Shown one piece after another: positions 36,701 through 45,212 of a stretch of 64,000 nucleotides of DNA. Below the pieces are notes generated by a model. That model made no database searches, was not told where the DNA came from, and worked only from the letters and a program-made list of their open reading frames with translations. Source of the DNA: Acetobacteraceae bacterium (lineage in GTDB: Bacteria; Pseudomonadota; Alphaproteobacteria; Acetobacterales; Acetobacteraceae); NCBI GenBank assembly GCA_947474705.1, contig CANJJS010000006.1:1-64000 (forward strand). Reading direction: 5' to 3'. Position 1 is the first letter of the stretch; the number at the start of each line of letters is the position of its first letter. The translations under genes and the position numbers were made by a program.

Positions 36701-39560
36701 CCCAATCGCCGCCGGGGGTGCCATTGGTGCCGGCGATGCGTCCCGCGTTGGTCAGAGTGACCGCGCTCCCGGCGGCGCGAACGCCCGCCCCGCCGGAGAT
36801 CGTGCCCGTGCTCTGGTTGGAGACGGTGCCGCCGAGATTGACCACCAAGGCCGCCCCGCTCGCGGTGTCGCCCAGAATTAGCCCGGCGTTCGTCACCGCG
36901 ACCGCGGTTCCGGTCGCCTCCAGCGCGTGCTGTCCGGAGATGGTGCCGGTGCTCCGGTTCGTGAGTGTCGTTCCGGCCGGGATCGCCGCGCCTATGATCG
37001 TCCCCAGGATACGGCCGGCGTTGTCGATGAGGCCGGCCGCGCCGGCGACAAGGCCGAAATTGCCGGAAATCGTGCCCGTGCTGAGATTGGCGACGGTGCC
37101 GAAGCCCGGCCCACCGAAAATATACAGTCCGGCATTGCTCCCGTCGATGCGGCCGGCGTTGCTGACGGTCCCTCCGGCGGCGATCGCCGCGGCGCGGTAG
37201 ACGCCGGAGATCGTGGCGCCCAGGGCGTTGGTCAAGGCACCGCCGGCCTGAAGCAGGACCCCGGTCGCGCCTGGGCCGCCGGCGCCCGCGATCGAGCCCG
37301 CGTTGACGACGGTCGCGGCGTTGAATCGCGCCTCGACGCCGATCGCGCCGGAGATCGTACCGGAGGCCTCGTTCGTGACGGTCCCGCTCGCGAACAGCCG
37401 GGCGCCGAAGCCGTTGACGGTGCTGCCCGCGATGGTTCCGGCGTTGGCGAGAGTCAGGCCCAGTCCGAGCGTGGCGCTGTAGCCGAAGACGCCGTAGAGG
37501 CCGGACACGCGGCCGGTGCTTTGGTTGGTGACCGTGCCGCCCTCGCGCAGCCGGATGCCCGCGCCGGAGGTTGGGTTCGCGGCGATCGAGCCCGCGTTCG
37601 CCACCGACAGCCCGGCGCCGCCGCCGAAGATCGCGTTATAACCGGAGATCGTCCCGGTGGTCTGGTTCGCGAGCGTGCCGCTGTCCGCGAACTGGACGCC
37701 GACGCCGGCGTTGGAGGCGGTGCCGCCCACGATCCGTCCGGCGTTGTCGACGGTCAGGCCCGCGACGCCGAAGACCCCGGACTCGCCGGCGATGGTGCCG
37801 GTGTTCTGGTTGGTGACCGACCCTGTGCCACCGCCGAATTTCACCCCGATGACGCCGCCGCCGATGCTGCCGGCATTGCCGACGGTGGAGAGACCGGCGG
37901 CGGCGTAAACGCCATTGTAGCCCCCCAGAATCCCCGCGCCCGCCGCGTTCGTCACCGTCCCGCCGCTTCGCAGGTAAATGCCAACGCCGGTGGTGGCGGA
38001 GGCACCGATCGAACCCGCGTTGACGATCGTCGCGTCTCCGCCCGCCAGACCCGCGACCGCGGTTTGCCCGGCGGAGATCGTGCCGGTCGAGGTGTTCGAC
38101 AGGATCGCGGCGGGCGCCACCGAGACCGGGCCGGTCAGCAGCCCGGCGTTGATCAGTGTGCCGGCATCGATCAGCGTGCCAAGAACGGAGAAGGCGGCCC
38201 CGGCTTCGATGGTGTTGGCGCCTGTGAGTGTCCAGGCCGCGCCGGTGTCCACCGTGCCCTGCGCGAAGCGGGTGAACTGCGTGCCAAGTCCGGTCAGTGT
38301 TCCGGCGGAGGCGCCGGATGAGAGTTCCAGTATGCTGGAAGATGTCGCCCCTATGGTGTTGCCGCCATCGACCGCGCCGGTGAAGACCGCGCCGGGCACC
38401 GCGACGACACGGTGCGCGAAACCCGCCGCGAACAGCACCGCGCCGGCGGACCCGGAGATCGTTCCGGCGTTGGTGACCGTCGCCGCGCCGCCATAGGCCC
38501 GGACACCGAACAGCGCGCCGGCGATGGTGCCGCTGGCCTGGTTTTCCGCCTGTCCCCCCGCGGAGAACAGGATGCCGCTGGCGGCCGATCCGGCGATCCG
38601 GCCCGCGTTGACGACGGAGACCGGCACATAATTGACCGCGATGCCGCCGGTATTGCCCACGATCGTGGCGCCCGCGGTATTGGAAACGGTTCCGCCGGCA
38701 CGGACGATCGCGCCGTAACCGGTCCCGGCGATCAGGCCGCCATTGCCGATGTTCGCCGCCGCGCCCTGGATGTCGATTCCGGCGGAACCGGAGAGTGTGC
38801 CCCCGGCGCTGTTGGCGAATGTTCCTCCGTTGAGAAAACGGGCGCCAATTCCCGTGAGCGCGAGCATGACTCCGGCGTTCTCGATCGTGGCGGCGGTTCC
38901 AGTGGCGTAAATCGCCTCCGCGCCCGAGATCGTGCCGCCAGCCGAATTGGTGACGTTGCCCCCGCCGGCGATCCGGATGCCATACTGGCCCGCGGTGACG
39001 ATCGACCCGGCGTTGACCACGGTTCCCGCGCCGCCAGACAGTTGGACGCCGAAATTCCCGCCGCCGATGGTCGCTCCGGCCCTGTTTTCCACGCGTCCGA
39101 TGCCGCCCAGCGAGACGCCGCCCGAAATCGCGCCGGAATTGTCCACGGTTCCTGGGCCGCCCGCGATCCGGATGCCCTCGGTGGTGCCGGTTATCGACCC
39201 CGTGGCGTCGTTGACGACCCGCCCGCCCGCGTTCATCCGGATGGCGGCGTAAACCGACGCGGAGATCGATCCCGCGTTGACCACGGTTCCGAGTCCGGCG
39301 GCAAACACGATCCCGAAGGATGTCCCGGCGATCGCGCCGCTCGCGAGATTGGACACGGTGCCCGCGCTGTTCAGGTACACCGCCGCGCCTGCCGTTCCGC
39401 TCGCGATCGTTCCGGCATTGACGATTGTCCAGCCGGCGCCGTACGCGGGCGCATACAGCCCCGCTTGCAGCAGTCCCGCGACGTCGATGGTGGCGGGATC
39501 GTCGGTCGATCCGGTCAGTGAGACCAGACTCGCATAGGTCGACGAAAGGGTGCGTGCCAT
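33732..39560 (-). CDS. giant repeat protein with C-terminal Hint (hedgehog/intein) domain
   Basis: 1942 residues. Residues about 30-1480 are dozens of short degenerate repeats built around N-A-G-x-I-x-G and G-G-x-(V/I)-x-N-x-x-x-G-x-I-x-G, expected to form a right-handed beta-helix surface protein. A longer punctuation module containing PGAVF, VDGGNTIGAT and STLEL occurs three times (about 381-470, 1004-1090 and 1389-1480), dividing it into macro-domains. The Hint_2-type domain starts at Cys1622 (CFLRDTLIRTPHGEV, VQDLKTGD) and has VTKGHSFHIDGVLIPAEFLV. About 150 residues follow to the end. No Sec signal peptide is seen, so type I or another secretion route is likely. GGAGGA precedes the ATG. 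Confidence 0.88.
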   Translation of the reverse strand: MARTLSSTYASLVSLTGSTDDPATIDVAGLLQAGLYAPAYGAGWTIVNAGTIASGTAGAAVYLNSAGTVSNLASGAIAGTSFGIVFAAGLGTVVNAGSISASVYAAIRMNAGGRVVNDATGSITGTTEGIRIAGGPGTVDNSGAISGGVSLGGIGRVENRAGATIGGGNFGVQLSGGAGTVVNAGSIVTAGQYGIRIAGGGNVTNSAGGTISGAEAIYATGTAATIENAGVMLALTGIGARFLNGGTFANSAGGTLSGSAGIDIQGAAANIGNGGLIAGTGYGAIVRAGGTVSNTAGATIVGNTGGIAVNYVPVSVVNAGRIAGSAASGILFSAGGQAENQASGTIAGALFGVRAYGGAATVTNAGTISGSAGAVLFAAGFAHRVVAVPGAVFTGAVDGGNTIGATSSSILELSSGASAGTLTGLGTQFTRFAQGTVDTGAAWTLTGANTIEAGAAFSVLGTLIDAGTLINAGLLTGPVSVAPAAILSNTSTGTISAGQTAVAGLAGGDATIVNAGSIGASATTGVGIYLRSGGTVTNAAGAGILGGYNGVYAAAGLSTVGNAGSIGGGVIGVKFGGGTGSVTNQNTGTIAGESGVFGVAGLTVDNAGRIVGGTASNAGVGVQFADSGTLANQTTGTISGYNAIFGGGAGLSVANAGSIAANPTSGAGIRLREGGTVTNQSTGRVSGLYGVFGYSATLGLGLTLANAGTIAGSTVNGFGARLFASGTVTNEASGTISGAIGVEARFNAATVVNAGSIAGAGGPGATGVLLQAGGALTNALGATISGVYRAAAIAAGGTVSNAGRIDGSNAGLYIFGGPGFGTVANLSTGTISGNFGLVAGAAGLIDNAGRILGTIIGAAIPAGTTLTNRSTGTISGQHALEATGTAVAVTNAGLILGDTASGAALVVNLGGTVSNQSTGTISGGAGVRAAGSAVTLTNAGRIAGTNGTPGGDWGVLAMAGGTIVNQAGGTISGVRGIQGVYAGLTVRNAGTIAGSTIAVTLAAGFAERVIFDPGAVFSGVVDGGNTIGATAASTLELGSAAAIGTLTALGTQFLNFAQIQVDTGAKWIFDGTDGIAAGVTLTNAGTLTDIVVPGTQSQAITLAGGGSVINQAGGTIAGYYSGILTNGDSAFVSNAGFILGSVVAGVRVDTLGRVTNAAGGTISGDQAGIRLDGSQGTAANAGLVRGTGTFGAGIYSADGGAISNAAGGTISGANGGIVAQGAGGSVANAGLVTAAGTFGIGVYLRAQGTVSNLSGGTILGQQLGAMIASGGGTVSNGGLIAATDQAAVAIGGDGTVFNLAGGSIAGNYFGVQIAGGVGTVVNMGSIAANNVATSMSYGIELQIGGSVVNQAGGRVSGNNQAVHLEGGAGTVSNAGTLAGGDYAVHLGTGFANRAIFVPGAVFVGKVDGGNTIGATAISTLELASAASSGTLTGLGSQFVNFARETIDAGANWVFAGANTLTSGTTLTNAGTLTNAGTLTLVNAALNGGAIVNNGTIVVDPSTLAVDSLSGTGVEFIQADGAVTVAGTVTSGQTIVFTANSGVLTIDPTQFAGTVLGFQAGDTIALTGVTDATSAGIVNGNTLEIQRSGNAPVDIVLDTGRDFSGGAFAVTGSGVVTTTEAPCFLRDTLIRTPHGEVRVQDLKTGDLIVTLSGTARPILWIGTGKVLVQPGKRSDATPVVVRRGAFADNVPYYDLRVTKGHSFHIDGVLIPAEFLVNHRNIEWDDHRREVEFYHIELESHDILIANGAAAETYRDDGNRWLFQNANPDWDGPPKPAFAEVATGGPIVDAAWRRFLDRAPARRTLAEAADPDAHLLADGRRIDPAAISDGHYRFQVPAGVSELRLISRAGSPAEMALLRDPRRLGVAVRGIALTRGAQAHVFDMADPALAEGFHPYEPENEFRWTDGDARLPAAWFAGATAMDVALHLEPMRAYPRYGSSARAA

Positions 39561-39827
39561 TGGACGATTCCTCCGAGTCTGGCGGGCGGCGGCGTCTTGC
39601 GGCCGGGGCGCCTCGTCCGGATGGAGCGATCGTTAACATTTCATTGCTGACAAGAGCAAGTGTCGTGTCGAATCGCCAACGAGAGAATGGCTGGCGAGAC
39701 GTTCGCCGCGAATGTGACATTTGGAAAAAACGCACTCGCCTTGGAATGGCGCTTCCGCGCCGCCCCCTCTTGCTCCGTCTCCGATCTGGTTTATCTCCCC
39801 ACCCAACCCTCGGGAGGAGACTGACCC

Positions 39828-40778
39828 ATGCGCATCGGCTTCAATCTGCCCATTTCCGGCCCCATGTCCGACGCCGCCGCGATGGCGCGCGTCGCCAAAC
39901 TCGGCGAGGAACTGGGCTTCGAATACCTTACCCTCACCGACCACATCGCGTTGCCCGACGTTGCTTCGCCGGGTTATCCTTATTCCGAGTCCGGCGAATT
40001 CTACTCGCCCGACCCCGGCGTCCGGCACGAGCAACTGACCGCCGCCGCGTGGATCGCGGCGAAAACGGACAAAATCCGCCTGGTGCTGGCGGTGATGGTG
40101 GTGCCGCACCGGCCCGCGATCCTGGCGGCGAAGATGCTGACCACGATCGACGTGCTGTCCGGCGGGCGGCTCGACATCGGCATAGGCGCGGGCTGGCAGA
40201 AGGTGGAAATCGACGCCGTCGCCACCACGCCCTTCGCCGAGCGCGGCGCGGTCACGGACGAATATATCGACGCCTTCAAGGCCGTCTGGACCCAGAAGCA
40301 CGTCAAATTCGACGGCAAATACACCAAAATCGACGGTCTCCTGGTCGATCCGAAACCGGTTCAGACCCCGCACCCGCCGATCTGGGTCGGCGGCGAAACC
40401 GGTCCGTCCATGCGCCGCGCCGCCCGCGTTGGCGACGTCTGGTATCCGATCGGCAGCAACAAATCGCACATGCTGGACACGCTGCCGCGGCTGGAAGCCG
40501 GGATCGGCAAATTGCAAGACATGGTGGCGAAGGCGGGCCGCGATCCCAACAGCGTCGGCACCGCCTACCGCGTCAAACGCCACGGCCAGCCCGCGCCGCT
40601 GGCGTCCGATGGCAACCGGAAATTGTTCACGGGCTCGATCGACAATGTTCTCGAAGACATCGCCGCGCTGCGAAAGCTTGGCGTTGTCGCGCTGGATTTC
40701 GATTTCGAGGGGCGGGACACGGACAAGGCCGTGGATGATATGACAAAATTCCAGAAGGAAGTGTTGGCGCGGATTTAA
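39828..40778 (+). CDS. LLM-class flavin/F420-type oxidoreductase
   Basis: 316 residues, luciferase-like TIM barrel. Visible blocks are MRIGFNLPISGPM, LGFEYLTLTDHIALP, then IRLVLAVMVVPHRPAILAAK, GGRLDIGIGAGWQKVE and VQTPHPPIWVGGETGPSMRR. This pattern matches the TIGR03619-like branch, often annotated as F420-dependent, although the cofactor cannot be told from sequence. GGAGGA lies 10 bases before the ATG. It is divergent from the giant Hint protein, with 267 AT-richer bases between that should hold both promoters. It is not closely similar to the other LLM gene in the window. Confidence 0.88.
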   Translation: MRIGFNLPISGPMSDAAAMARVAKLGEELGFEYLTLTDHIALPDVASPGYPYSESGEFYSPDPGVRHEQLTAAAWIAAKTDKIRLVLAVMVVPHRPAILAAKMLTTIDVLSGGRLDIGIGAGWQKVEIDAVATTPFAERGAVTDEYIDAFKAVWTQKHVKFDGKYTKIDGLLVDPKPVQTPHPPIWVGGETGPSMRRAARVGDVWYPIGSNKSHMLDTLPRLEAGIGKLQDMVAKAGRDPNSVGTAYRVKRHGQPAPLASDGNRKLFTGSIDNVLEDIAALRKLGVVALDFDFEGRDTDKAVDDMTKFQKEVLARI

Positions 40779-40798
40779 ATCCATGCCCTGATAGGGGC

Positions 40799-42319
40799 AT
40801 GCAGACCGATATCCCGAACGAACCCACACCGGACCTCGACCCCGGCCTCTGCCACGACAGAGGCCGGGAACTCCAGTTACAGGGCCGCCCGGCCGAAGCC
40901 GCCGCCTGGTATCGCGCCGCCCTGGCGCAAGCCCCCGAACGCCCGGAAAGCTGGGCCAATCTTGGCCTGATTTTCCTGGCTCAGGGACAGCCCGCCGAGG
41001 CCATGGCGTGCGAACGCGAGGCCCTGCGCCACGATCCGCTCCGGGTCGACGCCCATAACAATCTCGGCATCGCCGCGCACGCGATGAACGTGCTGGCGGA
41101 GGCGGAGAACCATTTCCGGGGCGCGCTCCGCCTCGACCCCGGCCATGCCAATGCGACCCTGAACCTTGGCGTGATCCGCCATTCCCTCGGATCGGCCGCC
41201 GAGGCGGAAACCCTCTATCGCCGCGCCCGCGAACTGGGCGCGGACCCCGCCCGCGCCAATAACAATCTCGCCATGTGCCTCGCCGAACAGGAGCGCCTGG
41301 ACGAAGCCGAGGCCGCCTGCCGCGCCGCCCTCGCGGCCGAGCCTGGGTTTCCCGAAGCCGAGGTCAATCTCGCGATGCTGCTGTTGATGCGGGGACGCCT
41401 GCGCGAAGCATGGCCGTATTACGAAGCGCGCTGGCGGGTGCCGCCTTTGGCCGGGCTGCCCGCCCGGTCGACCGCGCCGCGCTGGACCGGCGCGGAGGAT
41501 TTAAACGAGAAGAAAATCCTTGTGGAAGCGGAGCAGGGCTTCGGCGATACGCTGCAATTCTGCCGTTACGCGGCATGTCTGGCCGAACGCGGCGCCCATG
41601 TGACGATGGCGGTGCCCGAACCCCTCGCGCGCATCGCCGCCACGGTGCCCGGCGTTCACGCGGTGGTCACGGACGGCGGGTCCCTGCCGCCGCACGACTT
41701 CCAGTGCCCCGCGATGAGCCTGCCTCTGGCGTTCTCCACCAGTGTTGAAACGATCCCCGCGCCGGTCCCCTATATTTCCGCGCGGCCCGAAGAAACCGCC
41801 GGGTGGCGCGAACGTCTGAGGGCGGCGGGCGCGGGCCGAAAACTCAGGGTCGGCCTGGTGTGGGCGGGCGGGCGGCGTCCGGAGCAACCCCAGGCCGCGG
41901 CGATCGACCGCCGCCGCTCGCTGGCCCTGACGTCCTTCGCGCCACTGGCGGAGGCCGGGGAATGCGCCTTCGTGTCGTTGCAGGCGGGCCCGCCGGAAAA
42001 ACAGGCGGACACGGCACCGTTCCCGCTGCTGCGTTTCACGGAGGACCTCGTCGATTTCGCCGCCACGGCGGCCCTGGTGGAGGCCCTCGATCTGGTGATC
42101 GCCGCCGATACCGCCGTCGCGCATCTCGCGGGCGCGCTGGGCAAGCCGGTCTGGGTGCTCAGCCGCTTCGACGCCTGTTGGCGCTGGTTGCGCGGGCGCG
42201 ACGATACCCCGTGGTACCCCACGATGCGATTGTTCCGCCAAACGGAGCCCGGCGAATGGGACAGTGTCGTCCGGCGGGTCGCCGCGGCGCTGGCGCGGGC
42301 CGCCAGGACAATCGGATGA
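40799..42319 (+). CDS. TPR protein fused to a GT9-like glycosyltransferase domain
   Basis: 506 residues. The first 210 are five or six tetratricopeptide repeats, for example SWANLGLIFLAQGQPAEAM and DAHNNLGIAAHAMNVLAEAE. The rest resembles the heptosyltransferase/GT9-like fold seen in flagellar and glycan TPR-glycosyltransferases: ILVEAEQGFGDTLQFCRYA, GLVWAGG and LDLVIAADTAVAHLAGALGK. TPRs may bind the protein target. Target and sugar are unknown. The gene starts 20 bases after the LLM gene stop with a short GGGG upstream, and is followed by repeat copy D. Confidence 0.88.
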   Translation: MQTDIPNEPTPDLDPGLCHDRGRELQLQGRPAEAAAWYRAALAQAPERPESWANLGLIFLAQGQPAEAMACEREALRHDPLRVDAHNNLGIAAHAMNVLAEAENHFRGALRLDPGHANATLNLGVIRHSLGSAAEAETLYRRARELGADPARANNNLAMCLAEQERLDEAEAACRAALAAEPGFPEAEVNLAMLLLMRGRLREAWPYYEARWRVPPLAGLPARSTAPRWTGAEDLNEKKILVEAEQGFGDTLQFCRYAACLAERGAHVTMAVPEPLARIAATVPGVHAVVTDGGSLPPHDFQCPAMSLPLAFSTSVETIPAPVPYISARPEETAGWRERLRAAGAGRKLRVGLVWAGGRRPEQPQAAAIDRRRSLALTSFAPLAEAGECAFVSLQAGPPEKQADTAPFPLLRFTEDLVDFAATAALVEALDLVIAADTAVAHLAGALGKPVWVLSRFDACWRWLRGRDDTPWYPTMRLFRQTEPGEWDSVVRRVAAALARAARTIG

Positions 42320-42334
42320 AGGAAAGAAAGCCTT

Positions 42335-42585
42335 GGGGCTCCGCCCCAAACCCCGCGAGGGGCGTTGCCCCTTCGAACCCCACCAGGGCGGGGGCCCCCC
42401 GCCTTCGCAGGGACAGGCCTGGACCCGTTTAATTGGGGGAGAAGAAGAAGGGGGCCATGCGAGGCGGTTGCAACGTCCGTGTAGGCCCCCTTCTTCATCT
42501 CCCCCAAACAGACGGCATCCAAGGCCCTGCCTTGGCGGGGGTTGAGGGGGCAGCGCCCCCCACGGGGTCCGGGGCGGAGCCCTGG
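42335..42585. repeat. modular palindromic repeat, copy D
   Basis: Fills the 366-base gap between two plus-strand genes. The central arms are 24 bp, 42433-42456 and 42484-42507, with one mismatch (TTGGGGGAGAAGAAGAAGGG followed by GGCC). The 27-base loop read in reverse complement is TACACGGACGTTG followed by CAACCGCCTCGCAT, close to copy E. The left flank matches the right flank of copy B in reverse complement but contains about 20 extra bases around GCCTTCGCAGGGACAGG, an apparent insertion or deletion between copies. Outer hairpins are GGGGCTCCGCCCC and GGGGCGTTGCCCC. Confidence 0.85.
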
Positions 42586-42685
42586 GGTTCTCTTCCTTCG
42601 CCCGATTGGCCCGCGCGGTTCGCGATCCACGATTGATCTCCCGTGGTCCGGGTGGCAGGCTCGTCACTCGAAACAGGAGGCGTCG

Positions 42686-43519
42686 ATGTTGAGCAATCGT
42701 CTGGAAATCCGGCCCATGGCCGGCGCGGTCGGCGCCGAAATCGGCGGAATCGATCTGGCGGACCTGTCCGATGGGACGGTTTCGGAGATTGGCGGCGCGC
42801 TGGCGGAATATGGCGTGGTGGTGTTCCGCGATCAGACCCTGACGGAAGAGCAGCATATCGCCGCCGCCCGCCGGTTCGGCCAGATCGATATCAACCGCTT
42901 CTTCGCGAAGACCGAGCGTCATCCGGAAATCGCGTTGGTCGTGAAAGAGCCTGACCAGACCGTGAATATCGGCGGCGGGTGGCACACGGATCACAGCTAC
43001 GACCAGCTCCCCGCGCTGGGCTCGATGCTGTACGCGCGCGAGGTTCCGCCCGCCGGCGGCGACACCATGTTTTCCAGCATGTATGCCGCTTACGACGCAC
43101 TGTCCGACGGGTTGAAGGAAACCCTGTCCGGTTTGCGCGCGGTCCACTCCAGCCGTCACGTCTTCGGTAAGAACCGGGACGGGTTGAAAGGCCGCGTCGG
43201 CAATCCCGAACTGGCGACACAGGACGCGGTCCACCCCGTGGCGATCGTGCATCCCGCAAGCGGACGTAAGGCGTTATACGTCAATCCCGGGTTCACGTTG
43301 CGCTTCGATGGCTGGACCGCCGAGGAATCGGCGCCGCTGCTCAGCTATCTTTATAAACACGCGACACGGCCGGAGTTTACCTGCCGCCTGAACTGGCGGA
43401 ACGGATCTCTGGCGTTCTGGGACAATCGTTCCACCTGGCATTATGCTCTGAACGACTATCAGGGCGAACGCCGGCTGATGCATCGCATCACCATCGCCGG
43501 CGGGCCGCTGCACGGCTGA
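42686..43519 (+). CDS. TauD/TfdA-family Fe(II)/2-oxoglutarate dioxygenase
   Basis: 277 residues. Hydroxylates small organic acids such as taurine or aryloxyalkanoates with 2-oxoglutarate and O2. The iron ligands are His100 and Asp102 in GGWHTDHSYD, with His252 in RSTWHYALNDY; the 2-oxoglutarate-binding Arg lies near 263-266 in RRLMHRI. The start at 42686 has AGGAGG 6 bases upstream. The substrate cannot be determined. It is a single gene, ending in a palindromic terminator. Confidence 0.92.
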   Translation: MLSNRLEIRPMAGAVGAEIGGIDLADLSDGTVSEIGGALAEYGVVVFRDQTLTEEQHIAAARRFGQIDINRFFAKTERHPEIALVVKEPDQTVNIGGGWHTDHSYDQLPALGSMLYAREVPPAGGDTMFSSMYAAYDALSDGLKETLSGLRAVHSSRHVFGKNRDGLKGRVGNPELATQDAVHPVAIVHPASGRKALYVNPGFTLRFDGWTAEESAPLLSYLYKHATRPEFTCRLNWRNGSLAFWDNRSTWHYALNDYQGERRLMHRITIAGGPLHG

Positions 43520-43538
43520 CGCGCTTTCGTCTCATTCC

Positions 43539-43564
43539 GCCGGGGATCGCGCGCGATCCCCGGC
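43539..43564. terminator. 26-bp perfect palindrome between convergent genes
   Basis: GCCGGGGATCGCG is followed immediately by its reverse complement, giving a 26-bp perfect palindrome 19 bases after the TauD-type stop and 7 bases before the hydrolase stop on the other strand. The position suits a bidirectional terminator; there is no T-run. Confidence 0.6.
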
Positions 43565-43571
43565 GTCCCTG

Positions 43572-44453
43572 CTATTTCATTCCTGTAATGGAAGAACTCA
43601 TCGCCCGCGGGTCCCGCGCCGGCCAGCGTCCCGCGTCCACCTGAGCCACGAAATCCGCCACCAGCCGGTTGAACTGGTCGGGGTCTTCGATATTGATCGT
43701 GTGTCCGCAGTTCGGCATCACCGACAGCGCCGCCGAGGGAATGTTCCGCTTCATCAACAATGCCGGTTGCAGGCACGGCCAGTCCTCGTCCCCGGTCAAC
43801 ACCAGGGTCGGAACCGTCAGCTTCTTCATGTCGTCGACGAGCTCGTACAAGGACGGACGCTCGCCCTGCACGCCGAGCTGCGTGTTCCGCGCGCCGATTT
43901 TGGAATGTTCCGCCAGTTGTTGTTTGAATTCGGCGAATCCGCGGGGGTTCTTGTTCTCGAACTGCACCCGGGTCGGACCGTAGGCGTATTGTTCCGCGAA
44001 AGCTTCGATCGGGTTGTCGTCGATGAATTTCGCGATGACCCGAACTTCCGCGCGAAATTTGTCCCGTTCCCCGGCTTCCGCGCCATACCCGCAGCCCGCG
44101 ACGGTCAGCGACAAAGCCCGGTCCGGATGGCGAAAGCCGAAATGCAGTGTCGCGAACCCGCCCATCGACAACCCGACGATATGCGCCTTTTCGATCTTCA
44201 GCCCGTCCAGAATGGACGCGATATCGTCAGCCGCGCGATACTGGGAGTATTTCGACACGTCGTCCGGCACGTCGGACGGCGGATAGCCCCGCGCGCCGTA
44301 AGTAATGGCGCGGTAACGCTGCCCGAAAAATCGCATTTGCGGTTCCCACGCCCGGTGATCGCCCGCGTATTCGTGGACGAAGATCATCGGCGTGCCGGTG
44401 CCGGTTTCCTCGTACCAGAGGCGTATACCGTCGTCTGTCTGGGCGTATGGCAT
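43572..44453 (-). CDS. alpha/beta hydrolase
   Basis: 293 residues of the alpha/beta hydrolase fold, an esterase, lactonase or related enzyme. The nucleophile elbow is GLSMGG with Ser96. The oxyanion-hole region is MIFVHEYAGDHRAWEPQMR (HEYAG where many have HGxxG). The acid is probably in LTGDEDWPC and the catalytic His in MPNCGHTINIEDPDQFN. ATG 44453 is used because homology starts at MPYAQTDDGIRLWYE. It is divergent from the Nudix gene with 106 bases between. Confidence 0.9.
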   Translation of the reverse strand: MPYAQTDDGIRLWYEETGTGTPMIFVHEYAGDHRAWEPQMRFFGQRYRAITYGARGYPPSDVPDDVSKYSQYRAADDIASILDGLKIEKAHIVGLSMGGFATLHFGFRHPDRALSLTVAGCGYGAEAGERDKFRAEVRVIAKFIDDNPIEAFAEQYAYGPTRVQFENKNPRGFAEFKQQLAEHSKIGARNTQLGVQGERPSLYELVDDMKKLTVPTLVLTGDEDWPCLQPALLMKRNIPSAALSVMPNCGHTINIEDPDQFNRLVADFVAQVDAGRWPARDPRAMSSSITGMK

Positions 44454-44559
44454 GCGAACAGCGCTCCTTCGCGGATTTGATCCGCCACCATGCCGCGCCC
44501 GGCGGCGGGCGCAAAGGCCCCGCTCTTGATCCGGGCCGCGCCCGGACGCACCATGGCAC

Positions 44560-45114
44560 ATGGCAAATTTCGAAACCCGTGTTCCAGAGGGCGATAACCG
44601 CGAACGGGCGATTTGCGCCGATTGCGGTCATATCGATTATCGCAACCCCAAGGTCGTCGTCGGCGCGGTCGTGACATCGGGCGGCAAAATCCTGATGTGC
44701 CGCCGCGCCATCGAACCGCGGCGCGGGTATTGGACCTTGCCCGCCGGATACATGGAACTCGGCGAGACGCTGGAGGAAGGCGCCGCCCGCGAGGCGATGG
44801 AAGAAGCCATGGCGGATATCCGCCTGGATGGCATCCTTGGCGTCTTCAGCGTCGCGCGCATCGGCCAGGTGCAGGTGATTTTTCGGGGCGGATTCGCCGA
44901 TCCGGACAACCCCGTCTTCGCCGCCGGTCCGGAGAGCCTGGAGGTGGCGTTATTCGCCTGGGAGGACATCCCCTGGCCGGAGATCGCGTTTCCGACGGTG
45001 CATTGGGCGTTGAACGCCTGGAACGAGCGGCGGACCGGCCCCTTGGGCGTGCCGGCCGGCAATCCGGCGGAGGATCCGCGCGGCGTGCACCGGTTGACGC
45101 CCAGGGTTGGTTGA
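44560..45114 (+). CDS. Nudix hydrolase with zinc-ribbon start
   Basis: 184 residues. Hydrolyses nucleoside diphosphates linked to other groups; an NADH pyrophosphatase-like or ADP-ribose-type substrate is possible. A CxxC pair (Cys19/Cys22) in ICADCGHIDYRNP suggests half of a zinc ribbon. The Nudix box covers about 63-87: GYMELGETLEEG, then AAREAMEEAMADI. The metal-binding REAMEE core is intact, but the late Gly of the consensus is replaced by Met. The C-terminal region after 160 is low-complexity and Pro-rich. Confidence 0.9.
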   Translation: MANFETRVPEGDNRERAICADCGHIDYRNPKVVVGAVVTSGGKILMCRRAIEPRRGYWTLPAGYMELGETLEEGAAREAMEEAMADIRLDGILGVFSVARIGQVQVIFRGGFADPDNPVFAAGPESLEVALFAWEDIPWPEIAFPTVHWALNAWNERRTGPLGVPAGNPAEDPRGVHRLTPRVG

Positions 45115-45172
45115 GCCGGGTGTGCCGTTAACGAAATATTCATAAATTCGCGCGATGCTTCGCTTCACGGCC

Positions 45173-45191
45173 GCGGGGCCTTTTGCCCCGC
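45173..45191 (+). terminator. hairpin downstream of the Nudix gene
   Basis: Stem GCGGGGC/GCCCCGC with the loop CTTTT, 58 bases after the Nudix stop and 21 bases before the next start. It could terminate the Nudix transcript or form a leader hairpin for the following small gene. The sequence alone does not separate the two. Confidence 0.4.
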
Positions 45192-45212
45192 CGCCAGGCG
45201 GAGGACGAAGCG

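Noticed and set aside
36927-38321. Long open frame on the plus strand opposite the giant Hint protein
   Set aside because: It is antisense to the Gly/Asn/Ala-rich repeats of the real gene; composition is Arg/Gly/Asp-rich with no recognisable motif, and the minus-strand frame has the Hint domain and a good ribosome-binding site.
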